Assembly (NCBI GenBank): GCA_020161315.1
Contig: JAIUOH010000007.1
Span: 1-64,000, forward strand
Direction: 5' to 3'
DNA: 64,000 bases
From: Actinomycetota bacterium
GTDB lineage: Bacteria; Actinomycetota; Actinomycetes; Actinomycetales; Microbacteriaceae
Of the stretch, positions 1 through 8,667 are shown one piece after another. The notes below the pieces were generated by a model. It had not been told where the DNA came from. It made no database searches and saw nothing but the letters and a program-made list of their open reading frames with translations. The first letter of the stretch is position 1. The number at the start of each line of letters is the position of its first letter. The position numbers and the translations under genes are program-made.

Positions 1-251
1 ACACCCTTCGCGTCGAGCAGCGCGCCGACCACGCTCAGCGGGTTGCGGTGTTCGGCATAGGGCTTGCCCAACACGGTGATGCTGCCCGAGGTGGGCCGGT
101 CGAGCCCCACGAGCATGCGCATAGTGGTTGACTTGCCAGCGCCGTTCGGCCCGAGAAAGCCGGTGACCTGGCCCGGCTGCAGCGAAAAACTGATGTCGTT
201 CACGGCAGTCTTGGTGCCGTATCGCTTCGTGAGGTGTGTCGCCTCGATCAT
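1..251 (-). CDS. ABC transporter ATP-binding protein, N-terminal part (truncated by window edge)
   Basis: Only the first 83 codons are inside the window; the rest lies beyond base 1. The protein starts [12 protein letters not shown], followed by a Walker A motif GPNGAGKST near residues 37-45 and the stretch [13 protein letters not shown]. This layout is typical of the ATPase of ABC-2 type drug or multidrug exporters (BcrA/DrrA-like), which power efflux through a separate membrane protein. The ATG at 251 is preceded by a GGGAG ribosome binding site (reverse complement of 255-259). The partner permease would be expected downstream, outside the window. The substrate cannot be told from this fragment. 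Confidence 0.85.
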   Translation of the reverse strand, partial: MIEATHLTKRYGTKTAVNDISFSLQPGQVTGFLGPNGAGKSTTMRMLVGLDRPTSGSITVLGKPYAEHRNPLSVVGALLDAKG

Positions 252-387
252 GGTGCTCCCTTCGCGGATCGCGATGATCCTCGTATGCACACCAAACTAC
301 GGCCGGGCTGCACCCTCGCGCGTCGCCCTCAGGTACCGGCGACGTCACCCTTTCGGATGATCTACGGCGTCGGCCTACGGCATTACG

Positions 388-3300
388 CTACTGCTCGGCG
401 CCGATGCGCTGCCCCACCACGGCTGAAATGCCGTCTTGACGCATCGAGACGCCGTAGAGGGCGTCAGCGATCTCCATGGTGCGTTTCTGGTGGGTGATGA
501 TGATGAGCTGAGAGTTCTCGCGCAGCGTCTCGAATACCTGCAGCAGGCGACCGAGGTTCGCGTCATCGAGCGCAGCCTCGACCTCGTCAACGATGTAGAA
601 CGGGCTCGGGCGTGCTTGGAAGATGGCCATCAGCCAGGCAACCGCTGCGAGCGAGCGCTCGCCACCCGACAACAGCGACATGCGTTCGACCTTCTTGCCC
701 GCTGGCTTCACGACGATGTCGATACCGGTGTTCAGCATGTCGTCAGGGTTCGTCAGCTCGACATGGCCCGAGCCACCAGGGAAGAGGATCGGAAATACCT
801 CTGCGAACGCGGCCTGCGTGTCGGCAAACGCCTCGGCAAAGATGCCCTGCATCTTCTCGTCGAGGTCGGCAATGATCGTGGTGAGGTCTGCGCGGGTCTT
901 CGTGAGATCCTGCAGCTGCTCGGCAAGGAAGCTGTGGCGCTGCTCGAGCGCCGCAAACTCTTCGAGCGCGAGCGGGTTAATACGGCCGAGCTCGACGAGG
1001 CGTTTCTCGGCGCGCGCGAGGCGCTGCTGCTGCTCGGCGCGCACGAAAGGAACAGTCTCGATGGTGTCAGCCTTCGCGTCGTCGGCCGCCGATCCCTCGC
1101 CCCCTGAGCTTGTCGAAGGGTAAGAGGGCGCATCCCTATCCACAGTCAAACCCAGTTCGGCAGCGAGCTGGGCTTCGAGATCAACCAGCGGCTCTGTTTC
1201 TGGCGCTGGCGCCTTAGCCCGGGCAGGCTCTGCTCCCAGCACGGGCACACCGCGATGCGGCCCGTACTCGTCGACCAGCACGTCTTCAACGAGCCCGAGC
1301 TCGTTGCCCGCACGCTCAAGCAGCGTTGAAAGCTGCAGCTTGCGCTCGTAACTCTTCAGTTCGGCACCGTGCACCTTGTCAGTGAGCGACTGCAGGCGGC
1401 CACGCACCTCTGATTCTTCGGAGCGCAGCAGTGTTAGCTCTTGACTGTGGCGGGCACGCTCTTGCTCGGCGCCTTGCTGCGCAACCCGCGCCTCAGACAG
1501 CGAACGATCACACGATTCGAGGATCGCCGGTAATTGTCCCGACACCCGCTCGGCGCGGGCGACCTGGCGCGCACGCAGCACGGCGCGACGCGCGGCCTCT
1601 TCTGCGGCTCGATGCTCGGCCTCGAGCTGATCAGCAAGCATGCGGTGCGTGGCGCCGGCCGCACGAGCGCGCTCGCGCGCAGTCTCAAGTTCGAGGCGGC
1701 GGTCGACCTCTGCGGCACGGGCGCGCTCAAGCTCGGCGAACAGTTCGTCGCGCTGGCTCGCATCGAGAATGGGGCGCGGCTGGGCCTCGGCCTCTGCGAA
1801 GAGGCGAACTGCGCGCTCCGCCTCGGTGGCAGCCTCTGCCTCACCACCCGCCACCTCGGCAAGCGCCTGCTTCGCGCGCTCGGCCTCGGCCTGCCCTGCC
1901 TCGGCACGCACCGTGAGGCGGTTGCGCTGCTCGGCGACCTCGGCAATGCGCGCGTCTGCGGCGCGCAACTCGGCAAACGAGCGCTCGGCGGCGAGCTTCG
2001 CGCGCGAGGCCCCCTCGCGCAGTTCGGCAAGCGCGGCTTCGGCCTCGGAAATCTCGGCCGCGAGCGCCTCTCGGCGTTGCTCGGCCTGCTCAAGCTCGGC
2101 GCCGAGCTCGATGCGCGAGGGGGCAAGCCCCGAGCCTCCCGTGAGGGTGTGCTGCGTCAGCACATCGCCCTCGGTCGTCACGATAGTGAAGCTCTCGGCG
2201 GGCCACTTCTGTCGCAGCGTCGCAGCCCCGGTGATCGCCTCGGCTATGCCAACAGCCAGGTAGCTGCGCGAAAGCAGCCCGTAGACGCCCTCGGGTGCCT
2301 CGAGCAAGACGTCGGCTGCGCGCGTCAACCCATCGACCTGCGGCGCATCTGGCGTGAGCGCCGCACCGCCCTTCGCAATGACAGCGCGCAGGCGACCGAG
2401 GTCACGATCCCGCGCCGAATGCACCACATTGCCAGCCACGGTGACGTCGTCGGTGAGCAGCGCATCAGCAAACACACCAAGCGCCGCACCAATGCCAGCC
2501 TCGTAGCCATCGACCACGCGCACGTGGTCGGCGACTCTGCCGCTCACGCCCGAAGGCGCCTCGGCCAGCAGGGCACCCGAGGCGTCGCGCTGGTCGAGCA
2601 TGCGGGCGAGCGCGCTCACGCGGGCGTCGAGGCCCGCGCGCTCCTGCTCCATGGCATGCAGGCCGTCTCGCAGCTCGTCGCGCGCCTTTTCGGCTTCACC
2701 CTGCGCATCTTGCGCCGCACGATAGGCGTCGTCGAGGCCAGACTCGGGCGCCTCGTTCTCGTCGAGACCCCCCAAGAATTCTTCGAGATCGCGCTGCGCG
2801 TCGGCAGCGCGATCTTCTGCCTGCGCTGCCGCGACGCGGCGGCGCTCGACCTCACCAGCAACCGTTGCGCGCTTCTGTTCGGCGGCCTGCGCGAGGCCGC
2901 GCAGCTTCGAGAGTTCGAGGTCGTGTTTCGATACGAGCGCGCTCTGGGCCGCGATGTGCTCGTCGATGGCGTCGAGCGCCTGCTGAGCCTTGCGGGTGCC
3001 GTCACCGGCCTCTTGCCAGCCCCGTTCGATCGCGGGAATCAATTCGGTAAGTCGTGCGGCTTCAGCTTTTGCCTCGTCGACCGAGGCCCGGCTCAGCCGG
3101 TTCAGCTGCTCGGGCGCCTCTGCCTGGGTCGCGAGAAACGTAAGCCGCTGCTGCGTCTGTGAGAGCAGCCCGCGCAGCCTGCTCTGCGATGATTCGAGGG
3201 CGATCGTGACGCGCCTCGCGGCGTCGAGCTCGTCGCTCTGTTGGTCTTGCTCGAGTCGCTGAATGCGCAGATGTTTCTGCTCGAGCTGCTCTTGCAGCAC

Positions 3301-4068
3301 AATGCGCTCACTGTGGCGCTCGGCCTCGTCCTTGCTGAGCTCGTCGAGCTCGGTGCGCAGTCTCGCCACATCGTCTGCGAGCAGCCGAGCCTTCGCGTCG
3401 CGCACCTCGGCTGCGATCCCTTGCGCCTGCTTTGCCACCTCTGCCTGGCGACCGAGCGGCTTCAGCTGCCGACGAATCTCGCCGGCAAGGTCGTTCAGCC
3501 TGGTGAGGTTCGTCTCCATCGCGTCGAGCTTGCGCAGGGTGCGCTCTTTGCGGCGGCGATGCTTCAAAATACCGGCGGCCTCTTCGATGAAGCCGCGGCG
3601 GTCTTCGGGGGTCGCCCTCAGCACAGCGTCGAGCTGGCCCTGACCCACGATCACGTGCATCTCGCGGCCGAGGCCCGAGTCGCTCAGCAGCTCTTGCACA
3701 TCGAGCAGGCGGCAGCCCTCGCCGTTGATCGCATACTCGCTCGCGCCGTTGCGAAACAGCGTGCGACTGATCGTGACCTCGCTGTATTCGATCGGCAGCG
3801 CGCCATCGCTGTTGTCGATCGTGAGCTTCACCTCGGCGCGGCCGAGCGGGCCGCGAGTCGACGTGCCTGCGAAGATGACGTCTTCCATTTTGCCGCCGCG
3901 CAGGGTCTTCGCGCCCTGCTCGCCCATCACCCAGGCGAGCGCATCGACGACGTTTGACTTGCCCGAACCGTTGGGGCCGACAATCGCGGTGACGCCGGGC
4001 TCAAACTGAAATACGGTCGGCTGGGCGAAGCTCTTGAACCCTTTGAGGGTCAGGCTTTTCAGGTGCAC
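388..4068 (-). CDS. smc: Chromosome segregation protein SMC
   Basis: Structural maintenance of chromosomes ATPase, 1226 aa, a normal length for bacterial SMC. It forms a homodimer that with ScpA and ScpB loads at origin-proximal sites and organises and segregates the chromosome. Seen: N-terminal ABC head with Walker A GPNGSGKSN (residues 31-39), a long coiled coil, a hinge at about 500-660, a second coiled coil, and a C-terminal head with signature LSGGERSLAAVAW and Walker B FYIVDEVEAALD. The GTG start at 4068 has a GGAGG site 5-6 bases upstream. Oddity: a Pro/Ala/Glu-rich linker at about 940-1025 breaks the second coil, and residues 983-990 are encoded by a 20-base repeat-like sequence (1101-1120). 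The long open frame on the opposite strand (1534-3162) is a GC-bias shadow. Confidence 0.98.
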   Translation of the reverse strand: MHLKSLTLKGFKSFAQPTVFQFEPGVTAIVGPNGSGKSNVVDALAWVMGEQGAKTLRGGKMEDVIFAGTSTRGPLGRAEVKLTIDNSDGALPIEYSEVTISRTLFRNGASEYAINGEGCRLLDVQELLSDSGLGREMHVIVGQGQLDAVLRATPEDRRGFIEEAAGILKHRRRKERTLRKLDAMETNLTRLNDLAGEIRRQLKPLGRQAEVAKQAQGIAAEVRDAKARLLADDVARLRTELDELSKDEAERHSERIVLQEQLEQKHLRIQRLEQDQQSDELDAARRVTIALESSQSRLRGLLSQTQQRLTFLATQAEAPEQLNRLSRASVDEAKAEAARLTELIPAIERGWQEAGDGTRKAQQALDAIDEHIAAQSALVSKHDLELSKLRGLAQAAEQKRATVAGEVERRRVAAAQAEDRAADAQRDLEEFLGGLDENEAPESGLDDAYRAAQDAQGEAEKARDELRDGLHAMEQERAGLDARVSALARMLDQRDASGALLAEAPSGVSGRVADHVRVVDGYEAGIGAALGVFADALLTDDVTVAGNVVHSARDRDLGRLRAVIAKGGAALTPDAPQVDGLTRAADVLLEAPEGVYGLLSRSYLAVGIAEAITGAATLRQKWPAESFTIVTTEGDVLTQHTLTGGSGLAPSRIELGAELEQAEQRREALAAEISEAEAALAELREGASRAKLAAERSFAELRAADARIAEVAEQRNRLTVRAEAGQAEAERAKQALAEVAGGEAEAATEAERAVRLFAEAEAQPRPILDASQRDELFAELERARAAEVDRRLELETARERARAAGATHRMLADQLEAEHRAAEEAARRAVLRARQVARAERVSGQLPAILESCDRSLSEARVAQQGAEQERARHSQELTLLRSEESEVRGRLQSLTDKVHGAELKSYERKLQLSTLLERAGNELGLVEDVLVDEYGPHRGVPVLGAEPARAKAPAPETEPLVDLEAQLAAELGLTVDRDAPSYPSTSSGGEGSAADDAKADTIETVPFVRAEQQQRLARAEKRLVELGRINPLALEEFAALEQRHSFLAEQLQDLTKTRADLTTIIADLDEKMQGIFAEAFADTQAAFAEVFPILFPGGSGHVELTNPDDMLNTGIDIVVKPAGKKVERMSLLSGGERSLAAVAWLMAIFQARPSPFYIVDEVEAALDDANLGRLLQVFETLRENSQLIIITHQKRTMEIADALYGVSMRQDGISAVVGQRIGAEQ
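1101..1120. repeat. Dispersed repeat-like 20-mer embedded in smc
   Basis: The 20 bases have the core TGAGCTTGTCGAAG flanked by C and G runs. Read on the smc strand it encodes the Ser/Thr-rich PSTSSGG segment. The same core with one change (TGAGCTCGTCGAAG) occurs at 60152-60165 inside an intergenic inverted repeat. I recall closely similar sequences as dispersed repeats in actinobacterial genomes; that identity is from memory and was not searched. Confidence 0.5.
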
Positions 4069-4092
4069 ACTGCCTCCTTCAGCCTTCGCCCG

Positions 4093-4110
4093 GTGAACCT
4101 AAGTGTTCAC
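4093..4110. promoter_or_regulatory. Small palindrome upstream of smc
   Basis: GTGAAC (4093-4098) and GTTCAC (4105-4110) form a 6-bp inverted repeat with a 6-base spacer, 25 bases before the smc start codon. It could be an operator or a 5'-UTR hairpin. No protein that binds it is known to me. Confidence 0.3.
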
Positions 4111-4216
4111 TTTACCGGCTCGGTGGGGTGCGGGGTCGTGTTTTCGCGCGGCGCTCCCCCGTGGCGCTCCCTGCCGCGTTTCCCGCGGCGCTCCTCGCGG
4201 CGTTCCCCACGGTGAT

Positions 4217-4305
4217 TTCATCGAATGTATATAGAGCTAGCGAATGTGCCCCTTACAAACGGTATTTTGGCAGCACATTCGCTAGCTTCCTATCCATTCG
4301 ATGAA
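4217..4305. repeat. 89-bp near-perfect inverted repeat, MITE-like or palindromic element
   Basis: Arms at 4217-4248 and 4274-4305 pair at 28 of 32 positions around a 25-base spacer. Each arm contains CGAATG twice, and the outer 11 bp and inner 14 bp pair perfectly. The element is clearly less GC-rich than its surroundings. It sits between the 5' end of smc and the 3' end of an ABC permease gene, both on the minus strand. No T tract follows, so a simple intrinsic terminator is not the best explanation. It encodes no protein. The stretch 4135-4210 beside it holds several degenerate copies of a GCGGCGCTCC-like unit and no gene. Confidence 0.6.
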
Positions 4306-4332
4306 CGCGCGGGATCGACCCCCACTGCCCAC

Positions 4333-5700
4333 CTACCGCTCTTCAGCGGCGCGCAGCCTGAGCGCACACCAGCCGAGCAACAGCGCGAGCAGCACCGCAG
4401 CCACGACGGGTAGCGCCGTTGGCGCACCTGTTGCAAGCAGAACAAGGGCGATACCGATGCCTGCGGCGAGCGCGGGCCCATCGAGGTTCCAGAGCAGCAC
4501 GTTAATGCTCGAGAGATCGCCCGCCGGTGTCGGAACCGGCGCGAGCAGCCGCTGCGGCAGCGGTCCCTTGAGCGAGCCGAGCAGGCGCAGCGTGATCGCG
4601 AAGAGAGCAACCGTTACGCCCGCCACAAGCGCGGCGAACACTGGCGCGATCGCGCACTCCAAGAGACCGGCCGCAATGCCTGCGGCCACACCGCTCGCGA
4701 TGCATGCGAGCGCAGTGGGCACAATGAGATGCCGCAACAGATGCCCGGTCGAAGCGAACGGCAGTAGCGGTATGGCACCCACAGACTCACCTGCCACCCG
4801 CAGACCGCGACACCACGGCCCAATCGCCGCGTAGACGACGGGCAGCGCGAGCGCAGAGAGGCCACTGAAAGCAGGCACCGTCGGTGCCGCAGGAAGCAGC
4901 ACCCCACCGAGCAGCACCCCAGCGAGGGCTGCGAGGCTGCGCATCGGAGTGCGCACAATGCCGAGCAGATCCCGCGAGGCGATGAGCCACCAACCGGGCG
5001 TGTTCTTGCCCCAGGCCGCAGCCCAGCGCCAGCGCCTGCCGAGACTCACCGGCGCACCGATGCGCCCCGCAGCGCTTCGAAAGTCACCTGTCATCACAAG
5101 CGCACTCACCACGTCAAGTTGCTGCGCCTGCGCACGCATCGTCTGCCAGCGCGTGCCGTGCAGCGACTGCCCCAGCAGCAGGCACAGCGAAGCGAGCAGC
5201 CCTAGCGCGGCCCCCACCGCGAGCACGGGCGCGACCGCAGTGCCCAGGACCTCACCGCGCATCGCCCACGCGCCGAGCAAGACCGCACCGATCGAGACAC
5301 CCGCAAGCATGAGCGCAGCGCTCTGACGCACCACGCGCCCGATCACGAGCCGCCAGCGCGGCAGCCCTGTGGTGAAGAGCAGATCCAGCTCGGGCAGTGA
5401 GATACGCACCGGCATTGCGTACCAGCCAAGCACAATCAGGGCCACGAAGAGCGTGGGCACGGGCCCGGTGAGCGACACCGCCACGAGGGGCTGCGCGGCA
5501 TTCACGGCGGGCAACACTTCAACCAGCCAAAGCAGCAGCATGCGCACCGCTGGGGCCGCAACGACGACCGCCAGCATTACCGCAAAATACGTGCGGTAGG
5601 CGACATCGCCCGACGTCGGGCGCTCGCGGCTGCGCAGCACGCCACGCACCCGCTGCAGTGCGTGCGCGTCAGCGCGCACGCTGGCTTGTGGTGAAGTCAC
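4333..5700 (-). CDS. ABC exporter membrane subunit (multi-span membrane protein)
   Basis: 455 aa with about ten hydrophobic segments and no soluble catalytic motif. It starts at a GTG that overlaps the stop codon of the upstream ATP-binding gene by four bases (GTGA), so the two are almost certainly translationally coupled and form one transporter. Many actinobacterial ABC-2-like exporters have such poorly conserved, fast-evolving permeases. The substrate is unknown. There is no signal peptide; the N-terminus (MTSPQASVRADAHALQRV) is cytoplasmic-like. The 3' end is followed by the large inverted repeat at 4217-4305. Confidence 0.7.
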   Translation of the reverse strand: MTSPQASVRADAHALQRVRGVLRSRERPTSGDVAYRTYFAVMLAVVVAAPAVRMLLLWLVEVLPAVNAAQPLVAVSLTGPVPTLFVALIVLGWYAMPVRISLPELDLLFTTGLPRWRLVIGRVVRQSAALMLAGVSIGAVLLGAWAMRGEVLGTAVAPVLAVGAALGLLASLCLLLGQSLHGTRWQTMRAQAQQLDVVSALVMTGDFRSAAGRIGAPVSLGRRWRWAAAWGKNTPGWWLIASRDLLGIVRTPMRSLAALAGVLLGGVLLPAAPTVPAFSGLSALALPVVYAAIGPWCRGLRVAGESVGAIPLLPFASTGHLLRHLIVPTALACIASGVAAGIAAGLLECAIAPVFAALVAGVTVALFAITLRLLGSLKGPLPQRLLAPVPTPAGDLSSINVLLWNLDGPALAAGIGIALVLLATGAPTALPVVAAVLLALLLGWCALRLRAAEER

Positions 5701-6365
5701 TCGGCGGTCCCTCCGAGAACCACACGACGGTCCGCCGCCCGATCGATCATGTCAGGACTGTGCGACGCAAACACGATCGACACGCCCCTCGCGCGTGCGG
5801 CGCGCATCGCCTCGGCCACGATCCCACGTCGCTCCGCATCAAGCCGCTGCTCGGGCTCGTCGAGCAGCAAGACGTTTGCGGGCCGAGCGAACGTCACCGC
5901 GAGCGACGTGAGTTGACGCTGCCCACTCGACAGCTCATGCGCGAAGCGACTCTCGAGTGACTGCAGGCCAAAGGTTTCGAGCGCCTCTGCACCAAGCCCT
6001 GGCACGAGGGGCGATCCCTGGCGAGACATCAGTTCACCCGACCATGCGGCCTCAACCAGTGCCAGGTTCTCGCGAAGCGTGAGGTCTGGGTAGAGCGTCG
6101 GCGGATCAATGAGGGCGGCAATTTCGCGGCGCACCTCGCGGCGACGCTCATCGATCGCGTGCCCTCGCAGCTGCACGCTGCCTGCCGTGACCCGAGCTCG
6201 GCCCGCGAGCGCGCGCAGCAGGGTTGTCTTGCCCGCTCCATTGTGACCGACTACCGCGATGCACTCCCCCGCTTCGGCACGCAACGAGGTGGGTGAAAGC
6301 AGCGCCGCACCGTCGATCTCGACGGCGGCGCTCTCGGCCCTTAACAGCTCGCGCGCAACACCCAT
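5697..6365 (-). CDS. ABC transporter ATP-binding protein
   Basis: 222 aa, the nucleotide-binding subunit partnered with the permease whose gene overlaps its stop codon. Seen: Walker A GHNGAGKTT near residues 39-47, a slightly degenerate signature HELSSGQRQL, Walker B NVLLLDEPEQRLD, and the H-loop in FASHSPD. It lies 6 bases downstream of the small membrane protein gene at 6372-6785, so the three genes may be co-transcribed. The compact size suits an ABC-2 type exporter ATPase. The start at 6365 has no strong ribosome site, consistent with coupling to the upstream stop codon. Confidence 0.85.
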   Translation of the reverse strand: MGVARELLRAESAAVEIDGAALLSPTSLRAEAGECIAVVGHNGAGKTTLLRALAGRARVTAGSVQLRGHAIDERRREVRREIAALIDPPTLYPDLTLRENLALVEAAWSGELMSRQGSPLVPGLGAEALETFGLQSLESRFAHELSSGQRQLTSLAVTFARPANVLLLDEPEQRLDAERRGIVAEAMRAARARGVSIVFASHSPDMIDRAADRRVVLGGTAE

Positions 6366-6371
6366 AGCGCT

Positions 6372-6785
6372 CTATCGCGTGGCGCGCTCAATGATGCGCT
6401 GCTTCTCGCGCTTCTCGAGGTAACGCTTCAGCACGACGCCGACAATGATCCAGCCGCCGAGCGCGGTCACGATCCAGAGCAGCAGCGGGGCGAGCACCCA
6501 GCCGAGCCCGTGCACCTCGACGCCGCCATTGAAGAGCGTTGCAACCCACAGCGCAAGGAACGTCGACACGAGGCCGATGCCTCCGAGCACAGCCGACGCG
6601 TACTTGCGCGCCATGTTGAACACAAACGGTGCAAGAATCGCCTGCGCCGCCGTGAACACCACTACCGCAATGAGAAACCCGCCGAGGTGCAGAGTGACCC
6701 ACTCGCTCAACCACCAGCCAGCGAGCAGCAGCGCAATCGCGGCCATCACCAGGTTTGACAGCGTGGACAGTAAGAAACGAATCAT
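6372..6785 (-). CDS. Small four-helix membrane protein, phage-holin-4-like family
   Basis: 137 aa with four predicted membrane segments (residues about 5-27, 33-55, 65-87, 96-120) and a basic C-terminal tail ending KREKQRIIERATR. The layout and GW/GG-rich helices resemble the phage_holin_4_2 (DUF360/YvlD-like) family of small inner-membrane proteins, whose cellular function is unclear despite the name. The start is supported by an AAAGGGG site 6 bases before ATG 6785. The assignment rests on topology and general resemblance only. Confidence 0.6.
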   Translation of the reverse strand: MIRFLLSTLSNLVMAAIALLLAGWWLSEWVTLHLGGFLIAVVVFTAAQAILAPFVFNMARKYASAVLGGIGLVSTFLALWVATLFNGGVEVHGLGWVLAPLLLWIVTALGGWIIVGVVLKRYLEKREKQRIIERATR

Positions 6786-6887
6786 GATCGGCCCCTTTCG
6801 GCGCGGTCCCCTTTGAGCGCGAGGCTCCTGAGACCGAGTCTATCTGGCAGGCAAGGCGACCCGGGCAGCCGCCCACCGCGAGAGCAA

Positions 6888-7442
6888 CTACGCGATCGGA
6901 TTTGCGAGGTCGTCAATCACCTCGACACCGGGCAGCGAGACAAACAGCGCGCCCGGCAGCTCGATTTTCGCGCCGCGAATGCCGGCGCCGACGATGGCCG
7001 CGTCGACGTCGAGCACACGCGCGTCGACCAGCACTCGCCAGTCGGCGGGCAGCCCAATCGGAGTGATGCCGCCGTACTCCATGCCGGTCAACGAGGTCGC
7101 CTCATCCATCGGCGCGAAGCTGGCTCTGCGTGCGCCGAGCAGCTTGCGCACCACACCATTCACATCAGCTCGGGTCGTTGCTAGTACCACACACGCCGCA
7201 TAGCTCACGGTGTCGCCGCGCTTACCCGCGACCACGATGCAGTTGGCCGAGGCCTCAAGCGTGATCCCGTAGGCTTCGCAAAACTCTGCGGTGTCGGCGA
7301 GTGTCGCATCGATCGGAGCGACGCGAATCTGCGCCGCGAGCGCGGAGTCGAGCGCGGCCACCGCATCGGCGACGGGCGCCGCAAGCAGTTCTGGTGCGTC
7401 GAGCGCCAGCCGCAAGTCGAGCCGCCCCACGTTGCCAGCCAC
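6888..7442 (-). CDS. YbaK/ProX-type aminoacyl-tRNA deacylase family protein
   Basis: 184 aa from the preferred start. The fold family (YbaK/EbsC/ProXp) hydrolyses mischarged aminoacyl-tRNAs such as Cys-tRNAPro or Ala-tRNAPro in trans. Family-like stretches are NCIVVAGKRGD, a conserved Lys region VNGVVRKLLGARRASFAP, and GGITPIGLP near the C-terminus. I chose GTG 7442 because it overlaps the upstream stop codon by one base (TAGTG), a common coupling arrangement; an open frame continues to 7475 but adds residues inside the upstream gene. The tRNA specificity cannot be told from sequence. Confidence 0.8.
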   Translation of the reverse strand: MAGNVGRLDLRLALDAPELLAAPVADAVAALDSALAAQIRVAPIDATLADTAEFCEAYGITLEASANCIVVAGKRGDTVSYAACVVLATTRADVNGVVRKLLGARRASFAPMDEATSLTGMEYGGITPIGLPADWRVLVDARVLDVDAAIVGAGIRGAKIELPGALFVSLPGVEVIDDLANPIA

Positions 7443-8623
7443 TAGCTCGCCTGCGCTTCCTGCGGCCTCGCCCACTTCACGGCGAGGTCAGGGCCATCCC
7501 ACACTTTGATGATGCCCCAGGCTACCGCCGCAAGCGGCACCGCGAGCACGGCGCCGAGAATGCCCGAGAGCACGGTGCCCACGGTCAACGCAAGCAGAAT
7601 CACGAGCGCGTGCAGCTTCAGCGCACGACCCATGAGCACCGGCTGCAAGAAGTTGCCCTCGAGCTGGTTCACAAGCACCACGACACCGACCACGAGCACG
7701 GCGCTGAGCGGGCCGTTGGCGACGAGCGCCACGAGGGCACCCAGGATGCCCGCGACGGTCGCGCCGACGAGCGGAATAAACGACAGCAAGAACACGAGCA
7801 CGGCAAGCGGCACCGCGAGCGGCACCTGCAAGATTACGAGGCCGATGCCGATGCCGATCGAGTCGACCAGCGCGACGCTCGCGGTGCCGCGCACGTACGC
7901 CCCGAAGGTCTCGACTACCTTGGTGCCGATGCGCTCAGCTCGCTGCAGCGATTCACCGGTAAACGGGCGCAGCACGAAGCGCCAGATGACCGGGCCGTCT
8001 TTCAAGAAGAAGAACAGCACCACGATCATGAGCACGAGGCCCGTCACGAAGTTTGCCACGACGCCCACCCCGGCGAGTGCACCAGCACCCACGTTGGCCG
8101 AGGTGACCCAGTCGATGAGTTGATCGCGCCATTGCAGCAGCTGATCTTGGTCGATCGAGAAGGGCAGCGTGTGCGTCCACTCGACCAGCTGAATGAAACC
8201 GTCGTGGGCGCTCGAGCTGAGCTCATCCCACTCGTCCTGCACTGCCCAGGTGACCAGCCAGCCGACGCCCGTGAGAATCAGCAGAATGCCGACGAGCTCG
8301 ATCGCCGCGGCAAGCGCCGCGGGCACTCGACGCGCGCGCAACCACTTGGTGACGGGCCAGAAAGTGCTGGCGAGAATCAGCGCCAACACGATCGGAATAA
8401 ACACCGTGCTGAGCGTGCGAATGCCCCAGATCACACCCGAGACCAGCACGAGCACAATGATCAGCTGTAGCGAGCGAGTCGCAAGCCCACCAAAGGTGTC
8501 GGCCCACAGACGCGAGGCTGATCCTCGCCCCTCGTCTTTCTTCGTTTTTGACGTGGGAGCGCCCGTGCGACGCTCCAAAGAATCAACTCGCCGCTCGAGC
8601 TCGCTTCTTCCAAACCATGACAT
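7442..8623 (-). CDS. AI-2E family transporter (PF01594-type permease)
   Basis: 393 aa integral membrane protein with a charged cytoplasmic N-terminus (about 60 residues, basic and coiled-coil-like) followed by seven to eight hydrophobic segments. Family hallmarks include PALAAAIELVGILL near the first helices and the loop FIPLVGATVAGILGALVAL. Members have been reported as autoinducer-2 exporters, Na+/H+ antiporters and unspecific exporters, so the name does not fix the substrate. AAAGGAGG precedes ATG 8623 by 6 bases, a very strong ribosome site. Its stop codon overlaps the start of the YbaK-type gene. Confidence 0.85.
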   Translation of the reverse strand: MSWFGRSELERRVDSLERRTGAPTSKTKKDEGRGSASRLWADTFGGLATRSLQLIIVLVLVSGVIWGIRTLSTVFIPIVLALILASTFWPVTKWLRARRVPAALAAAIELVGILLILTGVGWLVTWAVQDEWDELSSSAHDGFIQLVEWTHTLPFSIDQDQLLQWRDQLIDWVTSANVGAGALAGVGVVANFVTGLVLMIVVLFFFLKDGPVIWRFVLRPFTGESLQRAERIGTKVVETFGAYVRGTASVALVDSIGIGIGLVILQVPLAVPLAVLVFLLSFIPLVGATVAGILGALVALVANGPLSAVLVVGVVVLVNQLEGNFLQPVLMGRALKLHALVILLALTVGTVLSGILGAVLAVPLAAVAWGIIKVWDGPDLAVKWARPQEAQAS

Positions 8624-8667
8624 CGCGCGCCTCCTTTGGTTCGCCGGGGGTACTCGCTACTTGAGGG

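Noticed and set aside
1534-3162. Long open frame (542 codons) opposite smc
   Set aside because: It lies wholly antisense to smc, has Arg/Ala/Leu-rich composition typical of GC-bias shadows, and no domain.
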